DNA from: CAZWLY01 sp964634465
Lineage (GTDB): Bacteria; Desulfobacterota; Desulfarculia; G963662305
Assembly: GCA_964634465.1 (NCBI GenBank)
Contig: CAZWLY010000009.1
Span: 62,001-126,000 of the forward strand
DNA: 64,000 nucleotides
Reading direction: 5' to 3'
The position numbers were made by a program, and so were the translations under genes. The notes below the pieces were generated by a model. The model searched no databases and was not told the DNA's origin. It was given only the letters and a program-made list of their open reading frames with translations. This document shows positions 1 through 8,329 of the stretch, one piece after another (position 1 is the stretch's first letter; each line of letters starts with the position of its first letter).

Positions 1-557
1 TCGGTGTGCTCCCTGACTAGGCTGATCGACGTCGTCGCCAACCCCTCGTTCTCGAAAAAGTGAGCCAGCCCGCCCACGGCGCGCGTGCAGTTCGGTCAGA
101 CCGGCACCAGCAGGACGGCTTCGACGCCTTCGGCCTTCATTATCCCGGCCAGTCGGCGGGCGGTCTCCCCCAGTCGGGCCGGCTCGGTGGCGCCCATGAA
201 CGAGTAGTGGTAGTCGGCCAGAGCGCCGATGACGCCGAGCTCGGTCAGCTCCCGCAACCTGCCCAGCGGGAAGACCACGTTCCAGTCCTGCATGAAGCCG
301 GTCCGGTCGAAGTTGGTCGAGATGTGGCTCATAACCAACTCCTCGGCCGGCGTGTCGCCCGGAATGATCCGGTAATCGGCCGCGTTGGGTGCAAACGGCC
401 TGTCGCCGCGGCGGTGGAGGCCGGCGGTGGAGATGAGGGCCAGCTTGCGCCGGGAAAGGGGCGGCCCCGTCACCCAGGGCGCGGCCTCGAAGGTCGGACA
501 GGGCAGTTCGAGCAGATGCTTCTTCTCGTCTTCGGGAATCCGCTTGAGATCGACCAC
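1..557 (-). CDS. GrdB/PrdB-like selenoprotein (glycine/sarcosine/betaine/proline reductase family), 3' end beyond window
   Basis: Starts at GTG 557 behind a purine-rich ribosome-binding site (GGGGAGAGG). The first 153 residues contain the family's conserved stretches (TAGLHRRGDRPF, SHISTNFDRTGF, HYSFMGAT). An in-frame UGA lies at 98-96 (residue 154), and the same frame stays open to the window edge as coding-like sequence: VPV-U-PNCTRAVGGLAHFF, then ENEGLATTSISLVREHT. That is the UxxC redox site position of selenoprotein B-type reductases, so UGA most likely encodes selenocysteine rather than a stop. About 185 residues are visible and the C-terminus is missing. GrdB and PrdB reduce glycine or proline with a partner pyruvoyl subunit. 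No such partner is nearby, so the substrate is unknown; many such stand-alone homologues occur in anaerobes. A conventional annotation would truncate it at 96. Confidence 0.85.
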
Positions 558-666
558 GGCCTCTCCCCCCTTCAGGCCTCTGGTTGGCGGGTGTTCGTCG
601 CCCTTGCGGTGGACGAGCCGAGGAGATGATACGATGATCGGCTGGGGGTGTCAAACGGGTCGCCGG

Positions 667-695
667 TTGCCCGCGGCCGGTATTTGGTCTACCAT
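667..695 (+). promoter_or_regulatory. Sigma-70-type promoter for the 731 gene
   Basis: TTGCCC (667-672), a 17-base spacer and TACCAT (690-695) lie 35 bases before the start codon at 731. The -35 is weak, so this is a candidate only. Confidence 0.4.
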
Positions 696-730
696 CAAGG
701 TTCGATTTGCCGACCGGGCGGGAGGGTGCG

Positions 731-1771
731 ATGACGAATTGGAAACCAGGCTGGATGAAGACCGGCCTGGGCTCGTTGCCGATGAGCGAGCCCGAGGCCG
801 CAACGGCGCTGGTCCTGGAGCGCTTTCCCGGGTTGCCCTTCTGGCCCCAACTGCCGCCCCGCAGCCCGTGGGAGAACATCACCCTTCAGTTCGCCGCCGG
901 GTTGCCCGGCCTGATCGCCGACCCCGAGGCCGGGACGGTCGGGGTCGATCCGACGGCCGACCTGGCCGCCGAACTGACTACCTTTTACGAGGCCTATCTC
1001 GCCGGCGACTCGAATCGCTTCGCCCTGACCCCGGAGGTCGCCCCCGGTTACTTCCGGTTGGGCGAGAATATCCAGGCCGATCCCGGTCGGGTCGAGCGGC
1101 TCAAGGGCCAGGTCATCGGGCCGCTGACCTTCTGCCAGGCGGCCAAAGACGCCGAGGGCCGGATGGTGCTCCACGATCCGGAGTTACGAATCGCCTGCGC
1201 CAGGGGATTGGGCTTGGGCGGGGCTTGGCAGGTCGAGAACTTTCCCCGGCTCGGCCGCCGGCCGCTGATCCTCATCGACGACCCCGGCGTCTATTTGGTC
1301 GGCTCGGCCCACCTGGGGCTGAGCCGGGCCGAGGCGATCGAGCTCATCGCCGCCGCCGCCGAACCGATCGCCCGCGCCGGGGCCCTGGTCGGCGTCCACT
1401 GCTGCGCCAACACCGACTGGTCGCTGCTCTTGTCCGCCGAAATCGACGTCTTGAGCCTTGACGCGGCCGGCTTCGGCGAAAGCCTGCTCCTCTATGCCGA
1501 TGACGTGATCGCCTTCCTGGAACGGGGCGGAGTGCTGGCCTGGGGAATCGTTCCGACCAACACCTTCACCGGGCGGGAGACGCCCGAGTCTCTTCTGGGC
1601 CGGCTGGGCGAGCTGACCGCCGCCCTGGTCAGGGCCGGAGCGGACCGGACGGCCGTCCAGGATCAGGCCCTGCTTACCCCGGCCTGCGGCCTGGGCTCGC
1701 TTTCGTCCGAGGTCGCCCTGGCCGTCCTCGATCTACTGGACGCAACCCACGCTTTGCTCATGGGACGGTGA
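731..1771 (+). CDS. MetE/UROD-superfamily protein with zinc HxC site
   Basis: 346 aa. The ATG at 731 has GGAGGG directly upstream (721-726); an in-frame TTG at 707 is less likely. The TIM-barrel-type sequence resembles uroporphyrinogen decarboxylase-like and cobalamin-independent methionine synthase C-terminal domains. It carries GVHCCANTDW (His223-x-Cys225) and a later Cys in LTPACGLG (about residue 318), matching the usual zinc ligands that activate a thiol in MetE/MtaA-type methyltransferases. A paralogue at 38302-39327 shares the FWPQLP start, the Zn motif and the WGIVPTN/WGVVPTN segment. A methyl-transfer role is inferred from the family; the substrate is unknown. It is divergent from the selenoprotein and 4 bases ahead of the following hydrolase, so probably co-transcribed with it. 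Confidence 0.75.
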   Translation: MTNWKPGWMKTGLGSLPMSEPEAATALVLERFPGLPFWPQLPPRSPWENITLQFAAGLPGLIADPEAGTVGVDPTADLAAELTTFYEAYLAGDSNRFALTPEVAPGYFRLGENIQADPGRVERLKGQVIGPLTFCQAAKDAEGRMVLHDPELRIACARGLGLGGAWQVENFPRLGRRPLILIDDPGVYLVGSAHLGLSRAEAIELIAAAAEPIARAGALVGVHCCANTDWSLLLSAEIDVLSLDAAGFGESLLLYADDVIAFLERGGVLAWGIVPTNTFTGRETPESLLGRLGELTAALVRAGADRTAVQDQALLTPACGLGSLSSEVALAVLDLLDATHALLMGR

Positions 1772-1775
1772 GGGC

Positions 1776-2672
1776 ATGGAAGCGGGCCGGATCATCCCCG
1801 TCGTCGGGCCGATCAAGCTGCTCAGCGGTCGAAACAGGGGCCAGTTCCCCTTCTCCCACAGCTTCATCATCGACGACGCCGACACGGCCCTGATCGACAC
1901 CGGGCCGGGCCTGGAGGTGTTGAGGCCGTGGGCCGAACCCGGCCGGATCGATCTCGTCCTCAACACCCACACCCACCCCGACCATTCGGCCGGCAACCAC
2001 CTCTTCGACGGCGTGGAGATCCTGGTTCCCGAGCCGGCCTTCGACGTCTCCGGCGACAAGACGGCCCTGTCCGAACGCTTTGCCGAGCCCGGCGAGCTGG
2101 CCGAGATGTGGCGCCGGTTCGTGACCGAGACGATGGGCTTTGCCGACCAGCGACCGACCGGCGCCTTCACCCCCGGCCAGGAGATCAGAATCGGCCGGAC
2201 GCGCCTGATCGCCCTCAATACACCCGGCCACACCATCGACCACACCGTGTTTCATCTGCCCCAGCACGACGCCGTGTTGAGCGCCGACATCGACCTCACC
2301 CCCTTCGGGCCGTGGTACGGCCACCGGGAGAGCGATCTGGGCCGGATGAGGGCCGACATCCGCCTGGTGATGGACTTGAAACCCAAGGTGCTCATTCCGT
2401 CCCACGGCGAACCGCTCACCAGCGGCATCCAGGAGGCCTTGAGCGCCTACCTGGCCAAGATCGACGAGCGCGAAGATCGAATCCTGAAGTTCCTCGCTCG
2501 GGAGCGCAGCCGGGACGAGATCGTCGAGGCGGCCCTGATCTACGGCGGCTTCCCCTACTTCGCTCCCGCGCTCAAGTACTGGGAGGGCCAGATGATCGAC
2601 CGGCACCTGGCCGAGCTTATCGAGACAGGGGCGGTCGTCCGGACCGAGACCGGCCGATACCGGGCCGTCTGA
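1776..2672 (+). CDS. Metallo-beta-lactamase-fold hydrolase
   Basis: 298 aa, soluble. The metal-binding motif HTHPDH lies at residues 65-70, with a further His in GHTIDH (about 152) and the bridging Asp in SADIDL (about 170), so the binuclear metal site looks complete. The C-terminal 80 residues are helical, as in glyoxalase II-like and lactonase-like members. The ATG at 1776 follows the upstream TGA by 4 bases, suggesting translational coupling with the MetE/UROD-type gene. The fold is clear. The substrate (thioester, lactone or phosphodiester) cannot be told from sequence. Confidence 0.8.
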   Translation: MEAGRIIPVVGPIKLLSGRNRGQFPFSHSFIIDDADTALIDTGPGLEVLRPWAEPGRIDLVLNTHTHPDHSAGNHLFDGVEILVPEPAFDVSGDKTALSERFAEPGELAEMWRRFVTETMGFADQRPTGAFTPGQEIRIGRTRLIALNTPGHTIDHTVFHLPQHDAVLSADIDLTPFGPWYGHRESDLGRMRADIRLVMDLKPKVLIPSHGEPLTSGIQEALSAYLAKIDEREDRILKFLARERSRDEIVEAALIYGGFPYFAPALKYWEGQMIDRHLAELIETGAVVRTETGRYRAV

Positions 2673-2830
2673 CCAGAAATCGTAACCGCGCCTTTGGGCC
2701 CGGGCGTGCGTAAATTCGCCCCGCTCGCTGCGGCCCAGGTGCGTAATTAAGACTCGGTTCTCCTTCCCCTATCCAGGTAGCTATTCTTCAACACTCTGAA
2801 ATCAATACCATATTACCACCATTTTTGTTT

Positions 2831-2846
2831 TGGCACGGCCGTTGCT
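2831..2846 (+). promoter_or_regulatory. Consensus sigma-54 promoter
   Basis: TGGCAC (2831-2836), five bases, then TTGCT (2842-2846): an exact match to the -24/-12 consensus with correct GG/GC spacing. Transcription would start near 2857, about 42 bases before the ATG at 2899. Confidence 0.75.
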
Positions 2847-2898
2847 CGGTATCAGGGCAAACACAGAGTAAGCGTGGCTGAGATCGGGAGAGGACGAG

Positions 2899-3225
2899 AT
2901 GACCAAGAAGATAAGCGTAGTGATCGGAATCCTGGTGCTGGCGACGGCGATCGCGGCGCCGGTTTTGGCTTACGGCCCCGGCTTCGGCCAGGGCTACACT
3001 CCCGGCTACGGCCGCGGCTGGGGCGGCTATCACATGATGGGCTCCGGCTGGGGCATGGGGCCGGGCTATTGCTGGGGCGCTCCGGGTGGACCGGGCGACG
3101 TTCCGGGTTACGGCCCGGGCTATGGCCCCGACTTCAACAACCGCTTCGCGCCCGGTGAGGAGGTCGCTCCCCAGAGCGCGCCGGGCGTCGGCGACGACAA
3201 CCGCAACTCGTCAGCCGAACTGTAA
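2899..3225 (+). CDS. Small secreted Gly/Tyr/Pro-rich protein
   Basis: 108 aa. A typical signal peptide (MTKK, hydrophobic core, cleavage near APVLA-YGP, about residue 24) precedes a low-complexity mature region rich in GYGPG repeats, with MM, GWGMG and one Cys, and a hydrophilic tail. The RBS GGGAGAGGACGAG directly precedes the ATG. The first third resembles small periplasmic zinc-resistance-associated/Spy-type proteins of Desulfobacterota, but the helical LTxxQ motif is not visible, so I do not assign it there. The consensus sigma-54 promoter upstream suggests stress or envelope control, as for zraP in enterobacteria (analogy only). Confidence 0.7.
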   Translation: MTKKISVVIGILVLATAIAAPVLAYGPGFGQGYTPGYGRGWGGYHMMGSGWGMGPGYCWGAPGGPGDVPGYGPGYGPDFNNRFAPGEEVAPQSAPGVGDDNRNSSAEL

Positions 3226-3260
3226 CCCTTCCCATCCCAAACCTGCCTCCTCTCACCCCC

Positions 3261-3299
3261 GACCGCCAGGCCCTGACCCAGCCCGGCGGTCATCCTTTT
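3261..3299 (+). terminator. Possible intrinsic terminator after 2899-3225
   Basis: GACCGCC (3261-3267) pairs with GGCGGTC (3285-3291), followed by CATCCTTTT. The stem is sound but the T-tract is short and the loop is 17 bases. It sits between convergent genes. Confidence 0.4.
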
Positions 3300-4535
3300 C
3301 TATCGACTCGGCCGGGAGTCGCGGGTGGTCGAGTAGACGATCATGGCCAGGGCCAGCGCGCCGAAGCAGACCAGGAAGGCGGTGGAGTAGCTGGCTTGGC
3401 CGGTGGCCGGGTCGGCCCACCTGGAGAGCACCCCGCCCAGGCCGTGGACGAAGACGCCGGCGCCCATCATGGTGAAGAAGTTGACCCCGGTCATGGCCGT
3501 GCCCGCCATCTCCCTGGGCATGTTCTCCTTGATCTGGGCGTAGATGATGTTGGCGAAGGAGGCGAAGAAGCCCAAGGCGAAGAACACGGCGGCCAGGACG
3601 GGCCTCGCCCCGCTCTGGGGCCATACCGCCAGCGCCAGCACGGCGAGCATGATGACCGCCAGCCCCAACTGGACCGCCCGTTTGCGCGAGCCGAGCCAGC
3701 GATCCGAAAGAACGCCGCCCACCGGCGCGCCGACGATGAAGCCGGTGTTCAAGGCCAGGAGCACGTTGCCGGCCGCGACGGGGTCCAGGCCCAGGTGGAC
3801 GATCAGGAACGGCCCGGCCCAGAGGGCCTGAATGGAGGCATAGGCGCCGTAGCGCATGAAGGCGGTCAGGGAGATGGCCCAGTAGTCGCGGCTGGCGAAC
3901 AGATGCTTGACCGAGCTCAAGACCGGCATCGGTATGGCGTCGGCCTCGACAGCCCGGCCGGCCGCCTTGTCGGCGGGCGGTTCGTCGCGGACCCACAGCC
4001 ACAGTCCGGCGGCCAGGAAAAGGGTGATCCCGCCCAACAGGAGGAACGCCCCCCGCCAGGTGAGCCACTGGACCAGGAGGGCCAAGGGGGTGGCGGCCAG
4101 CATCGCCCCTAGGGTGCCCACGGCCATGGTGGAGCCGATCATGGTCGCGAAGCGGTTCGGCTCGAACCAGCGGCTGAATATCCACAGGCCGCCCATCAAA
4201 TTGGCCGACATGCCGATTCCCAAGAGGGCCCGCCCGATGAGTCCACCGGTCAGTCCCTCGGCCTGGGCGAAGACGATCGCCCCCAGGCCGCCGACCAGGT
4301 TCAGCATCGACATGGTCAACCGGCCCCCGAGGCGATCCAGGATGGGGCCCATGGGTAACTGGACCAGGGCGAAGGCGTAGAAAAAGACGCCGCCCAAAAG
4401 GCCCAGGTCGTGGTAGTCGAGCCCCAGGTCGCGGCTCAAGTCCGGGGCGATGACCGCGCTCGAGGCTCGAAAGAGCATGGACATGACGAACAGCGAGGTG
4501 CACAGCCCGAAGATGGTCCACCGGTTGACGCGCAT
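3300..4535 (-). CDS. MFS transporter
   Basis: 411 aa integral membrane protein with about 12 hydrophobic segments. MFS motif A is visible after TM2 (PMGPILDRLGGRL, about residues 60-72) with a second copy in the C-terminal half (GGVLSDRWLGSRKR). The family moves small solutes with protons or as uniport; the long loop after TM6 (about residues 190-215) is usual. Substrate unknown: there is no catabolic gene alongside. The ATG at 4535 has no Shine-Dalgarno but a -10-like TATAGT nine bases upstream (see promoter), so the mRNA may be leaderless. It is convergent with the small secreted-protein gene. Confidence 0.8.
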   Translation of the reverse strand: MRVNRWTIFGLCTSLFVMSMLFRASSAVIAPDLSRDLGLDYHDLGLLGGVFFYAFALVQLPMGPILDRLGGRLTMSMLNLVGGLGAIVFAQAEGLTGGLIGRALLGIGMSANLMGGLWIFSRWFEPNRFATMIGSTMAVGTLGAMLAATPLALLVQWLTWRGAFLLLGGITLFLAAGLWLWVRDEPPADKAAGRAVEADAIPMPVLSSVKHLFASRDYWAISLTAFMRYGAYASIQALWAGPFLIVHLGLDPVAAGNVLLALNTGFIVGAPVGGVLSDRWLGSRKRAVQLGLAVIMLAVLALAVWPQSGARPVLAAVFFALGFFASFANIIYAQIKENMPREMAGTAMTGVNFFTMMGAGVFVHGLGGVLSRWADPATGQASYSTAFLVCFGALALAMIVYSTTRDSRPSR

Positions 4536-4543
4536 GGCGATTG

Positions 4544-4571
4544 ACTATACCAGGTCGGGCTGTTTTTTGAA
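4544..4571 (-). promoter_or_regulatory. Promoter abutting the MFS start codon
   Basis: On the minus strand TTCAAA, 16 bases, TATAGT (4549-4544), then only eight bases to ATG (4535-4533). The expected start of transcription falls at or next to the A of ATG. Confidence 0.5.
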
Positions 4572-4683
4572 CCCCCGCGGGGGATCATTTCCCGCAGGTT
4601 GCGGCGAGGTGTTCATTTACCAGGCCGGCCGGTGGGTTCCGGAGAGGTTTCAGCCTCGCCGGGGCCGGGTCGGTTTGGAGGGA

Positions 4684-7143
4684 TCACTCGCCCCAGACGG
4701 TCTGGTAGGCCTCGGACAGCATGGGCAGCTCCAGGCCGAGCCTCTTGGCCGCCAGGTAGGCCGCCCGCAAGTCGTAATAGGCCCTCACCGGCTTGCCGTC
4801 GGCGGTCATCTGCTCGGCCAGTTTGGCCGCGGCGGCGGCGGCGTCCCGTTTGGGGAGGAACTGTCCGACCAGCTTGCGGCCGAATTCCATGTAGGGACCG
4901 GCCAGGCCGTCGGCGACCATGGAGGCGGCCCAGGCCACGCTGGCCGCGGAGAAGGTCTCCGCCCGTCCGCCCAGGGCCAGGGCCAGCTCCATCGCCTCGG
5001 CGGTGGCCCTGGTCATGAACAGCCCCATCCGGGCGGCGCCCTTCATCCGCCCCGCTTTCATCAGGTAGCCGCCCCAAAGGCCGTAGACCTTGCTCATCAC
5101 CTGGGCCACGGACACGCCCACCGGATCCTCCGACGTGGTCAGGCTGAACGGCGGCCAGTCGAACCGGTCGGCCAGTTCGCTGAGGCTCGATTTGGGTCCG
5201 GCCAGAACGCCCACCGCCTCCCGGCTCAAGACCAGGTCGGCGTCCCTGACCGGCCCGGCGAAGACGTATATCTCCACGTCCCGCCGGCCCAGTTCGGCCG
5301 CCAGCTCGGCGACGATGTGGTAGGGCAGCTTGCCGGTGGCCGGGTCGAAGCCCCAACCGGCCAGGATGATGTTCAACTCCTGCTCGGAGTATTCCATGAC
5401 CTGGCGGGCCGCTTCGGCCACCCTGGCCGGCGGCGAGGTCAGGATCACCTCGCTGGCCTTCTTGAAGGCGCTGGGCGGATCGTTGGTCACGAAGACGTTC
5501 TTGGGCAGGCGAACCTCGCCGAACCGGCCCGGCGGGCGGCGGTCCAGGGCCAGCTCGTCGATCAGCTCGCTGCGCGGATCGAACAGGGTCAGGCTGGCGT
5601 TGAGGTAGCGTTTTTCCTCCAGGATGCGGTTGCCGATCAGGTAGGTCAGGGCGAAGCCCCAGTCGCCGGCGCCGACGATGACCAGGTTCTCCTTGGCGGT
5701 GGGCGAATACAGGCGCCTGTCGCCGTGGGTGGCGTAGAAGTTGAGCGCGGCCTCGGCCTTGACCTTGGGCTGGCGACCGATCCTCGGTTTCCAGCGGCCG
5801 ATGACGCCCCGCCTCCTCAATGTGGCCAGCCCTTCTTCGAGCACCTCCCGGCTGCTGTGGTCGCGGATGAAGTCCTCGAAATCGGGGTCCTGGCCGAAGG
5901 CGGTGTGGTGATACTCGATCATCAACGCCTGCTCGGTCTCCATGGCCGCTATCAGATCGGTCTGGCCGTTGCGCCGGGTCCGGACGAGCCCCCTGGCCGC
6001 CAGTTGGCTGGCCATGACCTTCTTTGTCCGGGCGATCTCCCGGATGGCGCTCAGAGCCACGAACTCGTCCAACTCCAAGTCGCCTCGGTCGGCGGCGTGC
6101 CTCTCTTTGAGTTCGCTTAAGAGCATCGGCTCGGGCAGGGTGCAGTAGGCCCGGCCGTAGAGATTCTCGGCCGCCCGCCACAGCCCGGCCTTGGGATGGG
6201 CCAGCAAGGTGAACAGGGTCCGCCACAGGCCCATCCCCCTGAACCACGATCGGGCCCCCTTACGTTCGGCCAGGGGCATGTCCTCGGGGACGATGGCGTA
6301 GGAGACGGCGACCGGCTGGATGACCACGTCGTTCTCGCCGGCGATGGCCCCTCGCAAGGTGACCAGGCGGCGGGGGTAACGGAGGCTGCCGTCCCGGCTC
6401 CTGGCCCCGCCGCGCCAGGCCTCCAGGAAGATGCCCTGCATCAAGCCCAGTTCGGAGATGGCCCGGCAGTGGTTGAAGAGGGTGCTCAACTGGATCTTTC
6501 CCGCACCGCTGCGCTGGACCTTGTAGGAACCGAGCATGAGCAACCTGGCCAGGCTGCGGATGGCCATCATGTTGGTTCCGGCGGCGAAGAAGGGGACGCC
6601 GACCCGCTGGTGGTTGAGCACGGCGTCGACGATGAATTCGTCTACATGGGAGGAGTGGTTGCACAGAAAGACCACCCCCAGTCCCTGGTCCTTGTAGGCC
6701 TTGAGCTTGTCCAGATGGGCCACCTCGCGCCGATCGGGCGAGAGGAACAGGTCGGCTCCGGGCTGGTGCTCGAAGAGATGTTCCATCAGGGTCAGGACCA
6801 ACGCCCCGGCGGTGCGGTGGCCCTCGACCTGGTAGGTGGTGGTGATGTTGTCGGCGATGGCCCGAAGCTCTTTCTCGTCGAAGGGCACGCCTTCGGCCGA
6901 GAGCTGGGCCGCGGTGTTGGCCACGGTGCGATCGACCAGGAGCCGGCGGTCTTCGACCTCGGGTTTGACCTCGGCGAAGAACTCGAACCAGGGCCGGCCG
7001 GCCGGGGTCTTGGAGACGCGCTCGGCCAGGCCTAAAAAATCTATTCTTTCCAGGCTGTTGGCAATGCCGTGCTGAATGCGACGCCGCCACCAGGCCGGTG
7101 AAAACAGGCCGCCCTTTGGGGAAGGTTTATCCTTACCGGACAC
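4684..7143 (-). CDS. Glycerol-3-phosphate acyltransferase-like / GpsA-like dehydrogenase fusion
   Basis: 819 aa, GTG start. The N-terminal part (about 1-350) has acyltransferase motifs: NHSSHVD (catalytic His163 and Asp168), then EAWRGGARSRDG (about 240-255) and a later PVAVSY. A linker (about 360-480) follows. The C-terminal part (about 485-800) reads as an NAD(P)-dependent glycerol-3-phosphate dehydrogenase: GAGDWGFA Rossmann start near 488, a second segment FAGPVRDAD, and MSKVYGLWGGY near 683-693 where GpsA has its catalytic Lys. If both halves are active, one chain would turn DHAP into glycerol-3-phosphate and acylate it for phospholipid synthesis. Both halves read as one uninterrupted frame with normal codon use, so this is a real fusion, not an assembly artefact. 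Acyl donor unknown. Confidence 0.75.
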   Translation of the reverse strand: MSGKDKPSPKGGLFSPAWWRRRIQHGIANSLERIDFLGLAERVSKTPAGRPWFEFFAEVKPEVEDRRLLVDRTVANTAAQLSAEGVPFDEKELRAIADNITTTYQVEGHRTAGALVLTLMEHLFEHQPGADLFLSPDRREVAHLDKLKAYKDQGLGVVFLCNHSSHVDEFIVDAVLNHQRVGVPFFAAGTNMMAIRSLARLLMLGSYKVQRSGAGKIQLSTLFNHCRAISELGLMQGIFLEAWRGGARSRDGSLRYPRRLVTLRGAIAGENDVVIQPVAVSYAIVPEDMPLAERKGARSWFRGMGLWRTLFTLLAHPKAGLWRAAENLYGRAYCTLPEPMLLSELKERHAADRGDLELDEFVALSAIREIARTKKVMASQLAARGLVRTRRNGQTDLIAAMETEQALMIEYHHTAFGQDPDFEDFIRDHSSREVLEEGLATLRRRGVIGRWKPRIGRQPKVKAEAALNFYATHGDRRLYSPTAKENLVIVGAGDWGFALTYLIGNRILEEKRYLNASLTLFDPRSELIDELALDRRPPGRFGEVRLPKNVFVTNDPPSAFKKASEVILTSPPARVAEAARQVMEYSEQELNIILAGWGFDPATGKLPYHIVAELAAELGRRDVEIYVFAGPVRDADLVLSREAVGVLAGPKSSLSELADRFDWPPFSLTTSEDPVGVSVAQVMSKVYGLWGGYLMKAGRMKGAARMGLFMTRATAEAMELALALGGRAETFSAASVAWAASMVADGLAGPYMEFGRKLVGQFLPKRDAAAAAAKLAEQMTADGKPVRAYYDLRAAYLAAKRLGLELPMLSEAYQTVWGE

Positions 7144-7316
7144 TATGACGCCCCCCGAATCAATGCCCGGCCTTGACGATTGGAGTCATCGGTTCTGGGC
7201 CGCGAATCACTTACGGCCGGCAAAACGACCCGCCGGCCGGGCCTCTATCACCCCCGGGCGGTCATATGCTCTACCAGACGACCCGGTCGAGGTCAAGGGC
7301 GAGGGGCCGGAGCCGG

Positions 7317-7373
7317 AAAAAAGCTCGGACCGAGAACCACTCAACCCTGCTCCCGGCCCGGTTTGCGGTCGGA
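7317..7373 (-). terminator. Possible intrinsic terminator of cheW
   Basis: On the minus strand TCCGACCG and CGGTCCGA pair with one mismatch, followed by GC and six T (complement of 7317-7322). The 33-base loop makes it weak. Confidence 0.35.
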
Positions 7374-7389
7374 TCGGCCTTTTTTTGTT

Positions 7390-7902
7390 TCAGGCCACGC
7401 CTTCCAGAGCGCCGACTTCCTCTTGGGACAGCACGCGGTCGATATCGAGGAGTATTTTGACCTCGCCTTCGGTTTTGGCCATGCCGAGGATGTAGTCGGT
7501 GTCGACGGCGGCGCCGAAGGAAGGGGTTTCCTCGATGTCCTCGGCCTTGATATTGAGCACCTCGGAGACGGAATCGACGACGATGCCCATCTGGACGACG
7601 CCGGAGGGGTTTTTGACCTCGACGACGATGATGCATGTCCGATCGGTGGCCTCGACCTCTTCCATTCCGAATCGTAGTCTGAGGTCGATGACGGGGATGA
7701 CCTTGCCCCTGAGGTTGATGACGCCTTTTACGAAGTGAGGGACTCGGGGCACGGTGGTGACGGGCATCATGCCGATGATCTCCTTGACCTTGAGGATGCC
7801 GATGCCGTACTCCTCTTCGGCCAGGGTGAAGGTCAGGTACTTGCCCTCCTTGTCGGTCATGGCCTGGAGCGCTTGATCCATTACCTCGGTTTCCTGCGAC
7901 AT
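7390..7902 (-). CDS. cheW: CheW chemotaxis coupling protein
   Basis: 170 aa, single CheW domain. YLTFTLAEEEYGIGILKVKE opens the domain at about residue 20; the family's signature VINLRGKVIPVIDLRLRFG lies at about residues 63-81, and VDSVSEVLNI near 113. CheW links receptors to CheA kinase. Start chosen at 7902 because CGAGGAGGAG precedes it; the open frame extends upstream to 8121 but without coding character. No cheA, mcp or cheY gene is adjacent, so this is an orphan coupler whose array must be encoded elsewhere. Confidence 0.93.
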   Translation of the reverse strand: MSQETEVMDQALQAMTDKEGKYLTFTLAEEEYGIGILKVKEIIGMMPVTTVPRVPHFVKGVINLRGKVIPVIDLRLRFGMEEVEATDRTCIIVVEVKNPSGVVQMGIVVDSVSEVLNIKAEDIEETPSFGAAVDTDYILGMAKTEGEVKILLDIDRVLSQEEVGALEGVA

Positions 7903-8187
7903 GGGCTCCTCCTCGTTGTCAGACGGTCGGCGGCAATGAGTGACCATTTCTGGCGAAGACGCCGACGGGACGGGATCGCCCCCCGCCGAGAGGTCGTCTC
8001 CATCGCCTGAAATCGCTTCGCCGGACCGGATCGCGTCGGGGATCATGCCTCGCTCGGCCTTCCTTGACCTCGTCCTCCCCCGCCGCCGGTGAATCGGCCT
8101 TGCCAAACATTTTACCACCACTGCCGCCCCCGGCCAAGCGGCCAGTTTTGCGCGTTGCCGGGGGCGGATCAGGAATAGCTCGCCGTC
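7903..8187. other. Intergenic, divergent cheW / sdaA
   Basis: No coding character beyond GC-rich chance frames. I see no consensus promoter in either direction. Confidence 0.5.
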
Positions 8188-8252
8188 CTAAAACCGATGG
8201 CTCTGCGAGGAACGCTGGGCCGGCCGTCTCGACGGCGGCCGATCGGTTTTAG
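8188..8252. repeat. Nested inverted repeat upstream of sdaA
   Basis: CTAAAACCGAT (8188-8198) is perfectly complementary to ATCGGTTTTAG (8242-8252). The 43 bases between contain a second GC-rich hairpin (GGCCGTC/GACGGC around 8222-8236). Could be an sRNA or leader structure, or an operator. Confidence 0.5.
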
Positions 8253-8329
8253 CTCTCGACCCGAGAGTCCGGGATGGCGTAATATCGTGGGGCGGCTTGA
8301 TCTATAGTTTGAACCATCGGAGGTCGATT

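Noticed and set aside
1..629. Plus-strand open frames at the left end (for example 60-629)
   Set aside because: They are antisense to the selenoprotein gene, whose protein sequence is recognisable.
7200..7290. tRNA-like D-arm string (GGTAGAGCA on the minus strand)
   Set aside because: The anticodon stem has a mismatch, U33 is missing and no T-arm (TTCGA-type) follows. Not a tRNA.
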